From: Fretibacter sp964410285 | GTDB lineage: Bacteria; Pseudomonadota; Alphaproteobacteria; Caulobacterales; Maricaulaceae | DNA length: 64,000 nucleotides | NCBI GenBank assembly: GCA_964410285.1 | Contig: CAYPFR010000007.1 | Location: 124,001-188,000, forward strand | Reading direction: 5' to 3' | Part shown: positions 34,922 through 42,954 of the stretch, in pieces | How the letters are laid out: every line of letters begins with the position of its first letter | Numbering within the stretch: the stretch's first letter is position 1 | Program-made: the position numbers and the translations under genes | Notes under the pieces: generated by a model | What the model was told of the DNA's origin: nothing | The model's input: the letters and a program-made list of their open reading frames with translations, nothing else | The model's database searches: none

Positions 34922-35851
34922 ATGGCGCGTAGGCGCAGGGGCGACCCGATTTCGGGTTGGGTCAATTTTGACAAGCCGCTGGGCATGAGTAGCACGCAGG
35001 CGGTGGGCAAGGTGCGCTGGCTCTTTAATGCGCAAAAGGCCGGTCATGCCGGCACACTTGATCCGCTCGCGAGCGGGATTTTGCCGATTGCGCTTGGCGA
35101 GGCGACGAAAACTGTCCCCTTTATGATGGACGCGGCCAAGGCCTATGATTTTACCATCACTTGGGGGGAAAACACCGCGAGTTGGGATGCGGAAGGCGAG
35201 GTTACGGCCACGTCTGATGTGCGCCCCGCCCGGGAGGCGATTGAAGCGGCGCTGCCGCAATTTACGGGCGATATTTTGCAAATTCCGCCCAAATATTCCG
35301 CGATAAAGGTCGGCGGCAAGCGCGCCTATGCCCTTATGCGCGGCAAAGAGGCGGGCAGCGTTGCATTTGAGCTCACCCCCCGCCCTGTACGCATAGATAG
35401 CCTTGTCTTAAACGCGTGTAGCGAAGACTCTGCTGAATTTTCCGTGGCCTGCGGCAAGGGCACCTATGTGCGCTCCTTAGCGCGCGATATAGCATGCGCG
35501 CTGGGCGCCTGCGGCCATGTCACCACGCTTCGGCGCACAAAGGTCGGAGTCTTTGATCTGAGCGAGAGCGGCGCGCCTGCTTTTACGCTTGAAGCGCTTG
35601 AGGAAAGCTGTCATAGGGACGGCGTTTCAGCAGGCTTATATCCTGTCTCGACAGCACTGGACGACATCCCGGTGCTCGCCGTTTCGGAGCTACAAGCCAA
35701 AGAGCTGAAACATGGACGGGCGATAAACGCGCCGCCTGATTTCACAGATGGGCCCACGGGCCTGACACTTGCGAAATTTGGCAGCGTTGAAATTGCTCTA
35801 TTGCGGGCAGAGGGGCTAATTTTGACCCCAAAGCGCGTGTTTAATATGTAG
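34922..35851 (+). CDS. truB: tRNA pseudouridine-55 synthase
   Basis: Makes pseudouridine 55 in the T-loop of tRNAs. The 309 residues start with WVNFDKPLGMSSTQAV, contain the catalytic aspartate in AGTLDPLASG (Asp47), KTVPFMMDAAKAYDF, IPPKYSAIKVGGKRAY and GTYVRSLARD, and a C-terminal PUA-like part. It heads the usual truB-rpsO-pnp series, 18 nt before rpsO. Confidence 0.97.
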   Translation: MARRRRGDPISGWVNFDKPLGMSSTQAVGKVRWLFNAQKAGHAGTLDPLASGILPIALGEATKTVPFMMDAAKAYDFTITWGENTASWDAEGEVTATSDVRPAREAIEAALPQFTGDILQIPPKYSAIKVGGKRAYALMRGKEAGSVAFELTPRPVRIDSLVLNACSEDSAEFSVACGKGTYVRSLARDIACALGACGHVTTLRRTKVGVFDLSESGAPAFTLEALEESCHRDGVSAGLYPVSTALDDIPVLAVSELQAKELKHGRAINAPPDFTDGPTGLTLAKFGSVEIALLRAEGLILTPKRVFNM

Positions 35852-35869
35852 TCAATTACGGAGAACACG

Positions 35870-36139
35870 ATGTCGATTACACCTGAGCGCAAAGCTGCGC
35901 TAATGACCGAATATGCCGTTAAACCCGGCGATACTGGGTCCCCTGAAGTTCAAGTTGCGATCCTCTCTGAGCGTATCAAAAACCTGACCGAGCATTTTCA
36001 GACCAATAAGAAAGACAACCACTCTCGCCGCGGCCTTCTGGCTATGGTGAGCCAGCGGCGCCGTCTTCTTGATTATGTGAAGAAAAAGGATGTGGCCCGT
36101 TACGAGAGCCTCATCAAAAGATTGGAACTGCGCCGTTAG
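35870..36139 (+). CDS. rpsO: 30S ribosomal protein S15
   Basis: The 89-residue S15 binds 16S rRNA central domain and helps bridge the subunits. Recognised by GDTGSPEVQVAILSERIKNL, HSRRGLLAMVSQRRRLLDYV and the ending YESLIKRLELRR. A ribosome site GGAGAACACG precedes the ATG. It sits between truB and pnp as in most Proteobacteria. Confidence 0.98.
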   Translation: MSITPERKAALMTEYAVKPGDTGSPEVQVAILSERIKNLTEHFQTNKKDNHSRRGLLAMVSQRRRLLDYVKKKDVARYESLIKRLELRR

Positions 36140-36160
36140 AGCCTGCCAATTCATGAAATC

Positions 36161-36195
36161 AAGGGTCGCCGCATGGCGGCCTTTCGCGCTTTTAT
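36161..36195 (+). terminator. Weak attenuator-like hairpin between rpsO and pnp
   Basis: GCCGC (36168-36172) pairs with GCGGC (36176-36180) around ATG, followed by CTTTCGCGCTTTT. It may partly end the rpsO transcript or be the processing site common in this gap. Confidence 0.4.
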
Positions 36196-36306
36196 TCATA
36201 TGGAATAAAGCCATCGCTATGGGCGGATGACCGCCATGGCGCGCCGCGCGTAGAATCCTCTGCCGCGGCTAGTAAGTAAGATAGTACGAAAAGAAAGACT
36301 GTACGT

Positions 36307-38547
36307 ATGTTTGATAAACACATTGTTGAAATGGAATGGGCCGGCCGCACGCTGACCCTTGAAACCGGCGGCATGGCCCGCCAAGCGGACGGCGCCGTTC
36401 TCGCCACTTATGGCGACACGGTCGTCCTTGCCACCGTTTGCGGGGCAAAATCACAAAAGCCGGGTATGGATTTCTTCCCGCTGACCGTGAACTATATGGA
36501 AAAATTCTACGCAGCGGGCAAAGTGCCCGGCGGCTATTTCAAGCGCGAAGGCCGCCCAACAGAGCGCGAGACATTGATCTCTCGCCTGACGGACCGTCCG
36601 ATCCGCCCGCTCTTCCCTAAGGGGTATAAAAATGAAGTGCAGGTCGTCATAACGGTTTTGCAGCATGATCTTGAAAACGAGCCCGACGTTATCGGTATGG
36701 TTGCCGCTTCTGCGGCGCTGGCGATCTCTGGACTGCCGTTCCAAGGCCCGATTGCAGCCTCCCGCGTCGGCCTGATCGACGGGCATTATGTCCTAAACCC
36801 AACATTAGAAGAAATGGCCGAATCCGAGCTTGATCTTGTTGTCGCCGGTACGCTTGACGCCGTGATGATGGTAGAATCAGAAGCCAAGGAACTCACTGAG
36901 GAGCAAATGCTCGGCGCGGTCATGTTTGCCCACGAGAGCTGCGAAGACGTCATTAAGATGATCTCCAAGCTTGAGAAAAAAGCCGGCAAGCCCAAGCGCG
37001 AATTTACCTCGCCCGATTACTCAGCCGAGAAAAAGCAGCTTGCGAAAATCGCCGAGAAAGGCATCAAGGCCGCTTATAAGAAAACCGATAAAATGGAACG
37101 CCAAGACCTTTTGCGCGAAACCAAAGACGCGGCATGGGCAAAGCTTGGCCAATCCGAAGACAATCCTGAGGGCATGAGCTCTGGTGTTTTCGGTGATGTG
37201 TTCAAATCCCTCGAGTCGACGACGGTGCGGTCATCTGTGATCAAAACAGGCAAACGTATTGACGGCCGTAAGCTCGATCAGGTTCGCCCGATCGTCGCGC
37301 AGGCCGGCCCTCTGCCCCGCACACATGGCTCCGCCCTGTTTACGCGCGGCGAAACACAGGCCCTTTGCGTCGCGACGCTCGGCACCTCTGATGATGAGCA
37401 ATTTGTTGATCAGCTCACGGGCACGATCAAAAACAAATTCTTGCTGCACTACAACTTCCCGCCCTATTCAGTGGGTGAGTGCGGACGCATGGGGGGCACA
37501 TCGCGCCGTGAACACGGCCATGGTAAACTCGCGTGGCGCGCTTTGCAGGCCGTCCTGCCCGACGCGGAAGAGTTCCCTTATACAATCCGCCTTGTCTCCG
37601 AGATTATGGAATCAAATGGTTCGTCCTCAATGGCGACAGTGTGCGGCTGCTCGCTCGCGATGATGGACGCGGGCGTTCCGCTAAAGCGTCCGGTCTCCGG
37701 TATTGCTATGGGCCTGATCAAGGATGATGACGGCATTGCGGTCTTGTCTGATATTCTAGGTGATGAAGATCACCTTGGTGATATGGACTTCAAAGTCGCC
37801 GGCACAGCCGAAGGCATCACATCCCTTCAGATGGACATCAAAATCGCGGGTATTTCCGAAGAAATTATGACAACGGCGCTTGAGCAAGCCAGCGCTGGCC
37901 GTCTTCATATTCTGGACGAAATGAACAAAGGCCTCTCGGCGGCGCGTGATGATGTGGGTGAGTTTGCGCCGCGCATTGAGACCATGAAAATCAAGGTGGA
38001 CAAAATTCGCGACGTTATCGGCACTGGCGGTAAAGTCATTCGCGAAATCGTTGACACGACTGGCGCGCGCGTCAGCGTCGAAGATGACGGCACAATCAAA
38101 ATTGCGTCTAATGATCAAAAGTCGATTGATGCGGCCCGCGAATGGATTCACGGCCTGACCGCTGATCCGGAAGTCGGCATGATCTATAAAGGCAAGGTCG
38201 TCAAAGTTGTCGACTTTGGGGCTTTCGTGAACTTCTTTGGCCCGAAAGACGGCCTTGTGCATGTGTCACACATTGCGCAGGAACGCGTCAATCATCCTTC
38301 TGATTACCTCAAGGAAGGCCAAGAGGTTTTCGTCAAGCTCATGGGCTTTGATGATCGGGGTAAGGTTCGCCTGTCGATGAAGTTCGTTGACCAAGACAGC
38401 GGCGAGGAAATCCCGCGCGAGCCGCGTGAAGACAAAGAGGACGGCGAGAAAAAACCGCGCCGCTCTAAAAAGTCTGACGACGGCGAGAAAAGCGGCGACA
38501 AGCCAAAGCGCCGCCGCCGCAAGAAAAAAGACGAAGAAGAAGAGTAG
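36307..38547 (+). CDS. pnp: Polyribonucleotide nucleotidyltransferase (PNPase)
   Basis: 3'-5' phosphorolytic exoribonuclease of the RNA degradosome. In 746 residues: first RNase PH domain (ending around FQGPIAASRVG), helical linker, second RNase PH domain with THGSALFTRGETQALCVATLG, FPPYSVGECGRMGGTSRREH and the active-site DILGDEDHLGDMDFKVAGT, then KH (VIGTGGKVIREI) and S1 (GKVVKVVDFGAFVNF) domains. The last 50 residues form a charged Lys/Arg/Glu tail ending KKKDEEEE. A terminator follows at 38570. Confidence 0.98.
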   Translation: MFDKHIVEMEWAGRTLTLETGGMARQADGAVLATYGDTVVLATVCGAKSQKPGMDFFPLTVNYMEKFYAAGKVPGGYFKREGRPTERETLISRLTDRPIRPLFPKGYKNEVQVVITVLQHDLENEPDVIGMVAASAALAISGLPFQGPIAASRVGLIDGHYVLNPTLEEMAESELDLVVAGTLDAVMMVESEAKELTEEQMLGAVMFAHESCEDVIKMISKLEKKAGKPKREFTSPDYSAEKKQLAKIAEKGIKAAYKKTDKMERQDLLRETKDAAWAKLGQSEDNPEGMSSGVFGDVFKSLESTTVRSSVIKTGKRIDGRKLDQVRPIVAQAGPLPRTHGSALFTRGETQALCVATLGTSDDEQFVDQLTGTIKNKFLLHYNFPPYSVGECGRMGGTSRREHGHGKLAWRALQAVLPDAEEFPYTIRLVSEIMESNGSSSMATVCGCSLAMMDAGVPLKRPVSGIAMGLIKDDDGIAVLSDILGDEDHLGDMDFKVAGTAEGITSLQMDIKIAGISEEIMTTALEQASAGRLHILDEMNKGLSAARDDVGEFAPRIETMKIKVDKIRDVIGTGGKVIREIVDTTGARVSVEDDGTIKIASNDQKSIDAAREWIHGLTADPEVGMIYKGKVVKVVDFGAFVNFFGPKDGLVHVSHIAQERVNHPSDYLKEGQEVFVKLMGFDDRGKVRLSMKFVDQDSGEEIPREPREDKEDGEKKPRRSKKSDDGEKSGDKPKRRRRKKKDEEEE

Positions 38548-38569
38548 TCTCTCTTTCGGATAAAATTAG

Positions 38570-38597
38570 AAAGGCTCGCCATTTGGCGGGCCTTTTT
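38570..38597 (+). terminator. Intrinsic terminator after pnp
   Basis: GGCTCGCC (38573-38580) pairs with GGCGGGCC (38585-38592) with one wobble around ATTT, followed by five T. Confidence 0.88.
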
Positions 38598-38598
38598 G

Positions 38599-39639
38599 CT
38601 AGGACGCTGTTTTATAATCTTCGGGGGATTCCCCCGACGGCCCCTTTGGGGACCCTTGATGTGGGGCCGCGCGATATGCTTTAGCCACTTTGTTTGAAAC
38701 AGGCTTAACCACAGCGCCATAAGAGATAGGCGCATCTACGCGGCTGACCTTCATCTCAAATTGCGCTTTGTGATTGGTTAAAGCCTTTTTAACCGCAGAC
38801 CAATCCATCGACGGCCCCAAAGAGCGCGCATGAGCTAGGCCATAGCCGCTTTCTTCATCTGATGGCGGGTGATGAGGATTGGCGGCCACGGCAAGAACCT
38901 CTCGGCTATTTGCAACATGATAGCCGTAGTCCTCAGAGAGAAGCCTGTGTAATTTCGGCATGTGCAATGCGCCATATGTGACGTAAATATGCTTGCACTG
39001 ATTGTCTTGCCGCTGAATTTCAAACGCCAATGTCTTTTGCAAATATGTATCCCGCGCATCGCGAACAATCTTAAAATAGGCGTTTATCGTCCGGTTAAAG
39101 GCCCGCGTGCCGCCCCGCCCTTCAACTTCCTCAATACCTTCGGCTTTTTCGAGCATGTCTTTGCGCGAACATATAAAGGGAAGAATAAGAATAGTTGCGG
39201 CCAACAGAAACGGATAGGCGAAGCGAGCCGACAATGGCAAGGCCGCGATCAAGGCCTGCATCTCGTTTTTGTCCAAATCGGCCCATACATAGCGTTTGCC
39301 GCCGGCTTCGTACTCTCGGGCGCGGTCAGGAGCAGGCCGCTGAAACGGGCGCGTTCGCCGGCGTTTAAACAGGCGCGGCCTATCTTGCGGCGTAAGACCT
39401 AAAACCAGCGCCAATACAGGGAAGAGCCAACGCAGCACAGCGTTAAAAGGCACCCATGCGCCCTCTATAACAAGGACATCGGCAAACCGCTTTTCCTGTT
39501 CGACCTCATGGTAGAATTTTCGTTCTGCAACATGGCTGACAGGAATGAGGGTAATATCCGGATGGATCCCATCCCTATGCGAATAGGCCGTGAAGCGGAA
39601 CCATTCACCGCGTTCATCTATGGTATGGAATCTTCCCAT
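38599..39639 (-). CDS. TraB/TIKI-like membrane protein
   Basis: A 346-residue protein with the landmarks of the TraB/TIKI superfamily in order: ITLIPVSHVAERKFY (His36), VLVIEGAW (Glu59), RDARDTYLQKTL (about 193-204) and HIYVTYGALHMPKL (His226). These are spread around two hydrophobic segments, about 67-83 and 140-157. The family is suspected of metalloprotease activity on the basis of the animal TIKI enzymes; bacterial roles are largely unknown. The C-terminal 100 residues are polar and unrelated. It is convergent with pnp. No good ribosome site is seen before ATG 39639. Confidence 0.65.
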   Translation of the reverse strand: MGRFHTIDERGEWFRFTAYSHRDGIHPDITLIPVSHVAERKFYHEVEQEKRFADVLVIEGAWVPFNAVLRWLFPVLALVLGLTPQDRPRLFKRRRTRPFQRPAPDRAREYEAGGKRYVWADLDKNEMQALIAALPLSARFAYPFLLAATILILPFICSRKDMLEKAEGIEEVEGRGGTRAFNRTINAYFKIVRDARDTYLQKTLAFEIQRQDNQCKHIYVTYGALHMPKLHRLLSEDYGYHVANSREVLAVAANPHHPPSDEESGYGLAHARSLGPSMDWSAVKKALTNHKAQFEMKVSRVDAPISYGAVVKPVSNKVAKAYRAAPHQGSPKGPSGESPEDYKTAS

Positions 39640-39695
39640 GGTGTTATTTTAGCGCCCATGAGATAATAATTTGCGGAAATTTAGGGTTAATATTG

Positions 39696-39830
39696 TCTAA
39701 GCCTCACCCGCAGCAGCGGGTGAGGCTTACCAAAATAGTTGGCGCCGCGTATTACCTAGGGGGAGGGAGGGTATTACGCGGCGCCGGTCATGGCGGACAG
39801 TTCATTATCCCAAGGGGGAAGGATAATGGG
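39696..39830 (-). ncRNA. Candidate small RNA with CU-rich hairpin loops downstream of hsp20
   Basis: Three consecutive hairpins fill the gap after hsp20. On the minus strand: CATTATCC/GGATAATG (39828-39821 with 39810-39803) with loop TTCCCCCTTG; a 16-bp stem with one mismatch (39785-39770 with 39756-39741) with loop CTCCCTCCCCCTA; and a perfect 13-bp stem (39728-39716 with 39711-39699) around TGCT. CU-rich anti-Shine-Dalgarno loops followed by a terminator-like stem are the hallmark of alphaproteobacterial alpha-r14 and CcsR/cuckoo RNAs. CTTG-N17-CCATGA (39814-39788) could be a heat-shock promoter giving a transcript of about 90 nt. The last stem lacks a U-run. It could instead be the hsp20 3' UTR. 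Confidence 0.4.
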
Positions 39831-39849
39831 TCAACGCCCTGATATGTAT

Positions 39850-40362
39850 TTACGCAGCTTTGCCTTTACGGTTAGGTTTCGCTGCGATTACTTTTTGGTC
39901 AGCTTTATCGGCCAACCCCTGAGATAAGGCGATTTTTCGCGGTTTCAAGGCCTCGGGCAGTTCACGTTTAAGTGAAAGCGTCAAAAGCCCATTGATAAGC
40001 TCTGCGCCCTCCACCCGCACGTGATCGGCAAGTTGAAAACGGCGAACAAAACTGCGCTGTGCAATGCCGCGGTGCAGATAGCTAGGCGCGCGCTCTTCGT
40101 CCTCATGGCCGTCATTGGCCGCTGCGTCTTTGCGGGCGGTGATGGTCAGGACATTTTCATGGGACTGAATATCAAAATCTTCCTCCGCAAAGCCCGCAAC
40201 TGCAAGCTCTATGCGGTAGTCATCCGCGCTGGTTTGCACGACATTATAAGGCGGGTAGCTATCCTGCGCCGTGGCCGCGCGCGAGGCGCTATCGATCAAA
40301 TCGGCCATGCGGTCAAACCCGACAAATTGTCTATAGAGGGGTGAAAAATCATAATTACGCAT
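39850..40362 (-). CDS. Small heat-shock protein (Hsp20/IbpA family)
   Basis: ATP-independent holdase that keeps unfolding proteins soluble. The 170 residues start with FSPLYRQFVGFDRMADLID as in IbpA, contain an alpha-crystallin domain (about 38-130: YPPYNVVQTSADDYRIELAV, ENVLTITARK, LHRGIAQRSFVRRFQLADHV, LINGLLTLSLKRELPE) and end in a basic tail (KPNRKGKAA). AAAGGAT precedes the ATG. A heat-shock promoter lies at 40449-40478, and a structured region follows the stop. Confidence 0.95.
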   Translation of the reverse strand: MRNYDFSPLYRQFVGFDRMADLIDSASRAATAQDSYPPYNVVQTSADDYRIELAVAGFAEEDFDIQSHENVLTITARKDAAANDGHEDEERAPSYLHRGIAQRSFVRRFQLADHVRVEGAELINGLLTLSLKRELPEALKPRKIALSQGLADKADQKVIAAKPNRKGKAA

Positions 40363-40448
40363 ATCTATATCCTTTCAAAGCGATATGTGGAGCGCGCCGC
40401 AGCGCGCCAGACGGTTTTGCGAGGCCCGTTATCGGCGCCTTGCCCCTG

Positions 40449-40478
40449 AGATGTGGGAGAAAACAACGGCGTTTCAAG
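40449..40478 (-). promoter_or_regulatory. RpoH (sigma-32) type promoter of hsp20
   Basis: On the minus strand CTTGAAA (40478-40472) and CCCACATCT (40457-40449) are 15 nt apart counted from CTTGAA, close to the CTTGAA / CCCCATNT heat-shock consensus. The leader before hsp20 would be about 80 nt. Confidence 0.7.
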
Positions 40479-40583
40479 CCTATTGCGGCTTAAAAACGCA
40501 GGGCGATCACGATCACGTTTATTTGCCTTGCGCCTCGCCCCATTACTTCCCACATTAAGGCTTAAAACGATTTGGAGACCTTC

Positions 40584-41450
40584 ATGAAACCTATGAAACT
40601 TTTAGCTTTATCCCTGAGCGCGGCCGCAATCGCGGCGCTGGCGGCTTGCAGCGGGACTGCGCCAGACACAAAAACAGCAGAGGCCCCTGCCGCGGCGCCG
40701 AGCGTGACACTTGCCTCTATTGCTGCCCATCCGCGACGCGGCGAAGCTTCCGCCCGCGATAAATTTCGCAATCCTGTTCAGACACTGGAGTTTTTCGGGC
40801 TGGAACCCTCAATGAATGTCGGCGAAATTTGGCCTGGCTGGTACACACCCATCATTGCGCCCTATGTGGCAAGCGGCGGCGGTAGCTATACGGCGGTTTT
40901 ATATCAAGCCAGCCAAGGCGAGCGGGCAATTGCCCGCAATGCGGCCTTTGCCGAGAAATATGTCGGGGCAGAAGATATGGGCACGGTTAATATTGGCGCA
41001 TTTGGTCCGGACGCCGCCCCGATTACCACGCCCGGTTCCCTTGATATGCTGCTGACCTTCCGCAATGTCCATAACTGGATGGGACGCGGCTATGGGGATA
41101 AGGCCTTCGCTGATTTTTACGCCGCCCTAAAGCCCGGCGGTATTTTGGGGGTCGTTGAGCACCGCTTGCCCGAATCGGCCGTGCAAGACCCCAAAGGCCG
41201 CACGGGTTATGTGCAGGAAAGCTACATGAAAGATCTTGCGGCGCGTGCCGGATTTGAATTTGTCGCAAGCTCTGAGGTCAATGCCAATCCGCGCGATACG
41301 GCCGATCATCCCATGGGCGTCTGGACCCTGCCTCCGCGCAGCGCCCTTCCCAAAGAGAGGACGGACGCGGCCAAGGATTTCAATCCTGCGCTTTACAAAA
41401 ACATCGGCGAGAGTGACCGCGCAACGCTAAAATTTCGTAAGCCGCTTTAG
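40584..41450 (+). CDS. Lipoprotein with methyltransferase-like fold (COG4798 type)
   Basis: A 288-residue exported protein: signal peptide with lipobox LAAC (Cys22), an Ala/Pro-rich linker, then a class I methyltransferase-like domain (PRRGEASARDKFRNPVQTLE, LEPSMNVGEIWPGWYTPIIAPYV, LDMLLTFRNVHNWM, ALKPGGILGVVEHRL). As I recall the family, the loop after strand 1 usually reads EIWPGGGWYT; here it is EIWPGWYT, two glycines shorter. A periplasmic place without SAM makes catalysis doubtful. The ATG has GGAG 6 nt upstream. Divergent from hsp20. Confidence 0.8.
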   Translation: MKPMKLLALSLSAAAIAALAACSGTAPDTKTAEAPAAAPSVTLASIAAHPRRGEASARDKFRNPVQTLEFFGLEPSMNVGEIWPGWYTPIIAPYVASGGGSYTAVLYQASQGERAIARNAAFAEKYVGAEDMGTVNIGAFGPDAAPITTPGSLDMLLTFRNVHNWMGRGYGDKAFADFYAALKPGGILGVVEHRLPESAVQDPKGRTGYVQESYMKDLAARAGFEFVASSEVNANPRDTADHPMGVWTLPPRSALPKERTDAAKDFNPALYKNIGESDRATLKFRKPL

Positions 41451-41621
41451 GGCTGCGGGTGCACCACCTTAATTTTAAGGCGCCTCCTTTTGGGGGCGTC
41501 AGTTGAGACCTTCGGGCCTTTGGAATTTTCCAGACTGAATTTTTCAGCGCGAGCGGCATTAAGGACTGGAAAAAAGCGCGTAATTGCCCATATATGGGTC
41601 AACTATCTAAAAGGAAACCTT

Positions 41622-41915
41622 ATGACCAATGAAGAAATAATCACCAAGATGACAGAAGCGCTAGGGAAATCCGGCGGTATTGATAAATCTGTTAAATTTG
41701 ACTTTGGCGATGACGGGCAGATTTTTGCCAATGGCACAACAGCCGAAGAAGCGGACAAAGACGCAGATTGCACGATCTCTGTTTCCAAAGACGATTTTGT
41801 TGCACTTGCGTCCGGCAGCCTTGATCCAATGATGGCCTTTATGTCTGGCAAGTTAAAGGTTGCGGGCGATATGTCCGTTGCCATGGGCCTACAAAGCCTC
41901 TTTTCCTCAATGTAA
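41622..41915 (+). CDS. SCP2 sterol-binding domain protein
   Basis: A 97-residue stand-alone SCP2 domain, a lipid-binding fold. Typical stretches are VKFDFGDDGQIFANG, ADCTISVSKDDFVALASG and the end DPMMAFMSGKLKVAGDMSVAMGLQ (motif KVAGDMSVA). AAGGAAAC precedes the ATG; the open frame extends to 41490 but no start there fits. Single gene with a terminator at 41926. The bound lipid is unknown. Confidence 0.9.
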   Translation: MTNEEIITKMTEALGKSGGIDKSVKFDFGDDGQIFANGTTAEEADKDADCTISVSKDDFVALASGSLDPMMAFMSGKLKVAGDMSVAMGLQSLFSSM

Positions 41916-41925
41916 TATCAAACTC

Positions 41926-41947
41926 AAAAGGGCCATCTGGCCCTTTT
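41926..41947 (+). terminator. Intrinsic terminator after SCP2 gene
   Basis: AAAAGGGCC (41926-41934) pairs with GGCCCTTTT (41939-41947) around ATCT; the descending arm provides the T-run. Symmetric, so possibly bidirectional. Confidence 0.8.
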
Positions 41948-41969
41948 CCTTGGGGCGCTCTAGGGCTTT

Positions 41970-42935
41970 ATGCGGGCAGCACTGACATTTGAACCGGCTG
42001 AATTTGTCAGCCCTGACGGCGAGGATTTGCCGAAGGGTCTGCGCGCACGCACCAAATTTTACACCGTACCCGTGAACGGCGTGAAGGTCAGGGTTATGCT
42101 GACCACCGCCGCCAAAGACGAGCCGCGCGGCACAATCATTATCTATCCGGGGCGCACAGAATTTATCGAAAAATATCTTGAGACGGCGGAGGATTTTATC
42201 GCGCGCGGGTTTACCGTGCTGATCATGGATCCGCGCGGCCAAGGTCTCTCGGAGCGGTTACTCCCTGACCGGCTGCGATCTTATGTTGAAGACTTCCAAG
42301 ATTATGCCGATGATCTGGCGGGTGTCGTCGAGAGCTTTAAGCCGCATCTGCCCAAACCCCATATTCTTGTCGGCCATAGCATGGGGGGCTGCGTTGCGCT
42401 TCAGGCGGTGATAAGCGGGGTTATCCGCCCAAGCGGCGTGATTTGCTCTGCGCCCATGTTGGGGTTATTTGACATGTCCACCCCCGTCTTGATCGCAGTC
42501 ATTCGTGTGCTTTCTTTTTTGGGCATGGCCAAAAATACTCTGCCCTTTCAGCGCGGACAGGCTGGCATCCCCGTGCCCTTTGCGGCCAATAAATTAACAT
42601 CTGATCCAGATCGCTACGCTCATTGGGCACGTTATTTCAATACAACCCAAGCCCTACGCCTTGGCCCGCCGACCTATGGCTGGATTGTCCAAGCGCTACG
42701 GGCGATGAACTTTGTCAATAAGAACGCGGACAAGCTCAAAGTTGCCACCTTGATCGTTGCGGCTGGCGCGGACCCGATCGTCGAGCCAAGCTCTAATCGG
42801 GAATTTGCCGCCGCGGCCGGCGCGGATTTCGCTGTTGTGCCCGGTGCGCTGCATGAGCTTTTCCTTGAGCGTGATGAATTAAGAGATCAATTTTTTCAAA
42901 AGGTCGACAGCTTTCTGGAAGATAACGCCTTTTAA
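41970..42935 (+). CDS. Alpha/beta hydrolase (lysophospholipase-like)
   Basis: A 321-residue Serine hydrolase of the monoglyceride lipase/PldB type. The oxyanion region IIIYPGRTEFIEKY, the MDPRGQGLSERL motif and nucleophile elbow GHSMGG (Ser137) are clear; the catalytic acid is probably in AAGADPIVEPS and the histidine in VPGALHELFLERDE. No signal peptide, so cytoplasmic. It is convergent with the HisN-type gene, 20 nt apart. Confidence 0.88.
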   Translation: MRAALTFEPAEFVSPDGEDLPKGLRARTKFYTVPVNGVKVRVMLTTAAKDEPRGTIIIYPGRTEFIEKYLETAEDFIARGFTVLIMDPRGQGLSERLLPDRLRSYVEDFQDYADDLAGVVESFKPHLPKPHILVGHSMGGCVALQAVISGVIRPSGVICSAPMLGLFDMSTPVLIAVIRVLSFLGMAKNTLPFQRGQAGIPVPFAANKLTSDPDRYAHWARYFNTTQALRLGPPTYGWIVQALRAMNFVNKNADKLKVATLIVAAGADPIVEPSSNREFAAAAGADFAVVPGALHELFLERDELRDQFFQKVDSFLEDNAF

Positions 42936-42954
42936 TCCCGTCTCCCAAATTTCC

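Noticed and set aside
41490..41621. Upstream extension of the SCP2 gene
   Set aside because: Only the ATG at 41622 has a ribosome site, and the SCP2 domain begins there; the extension has no family resemblance.
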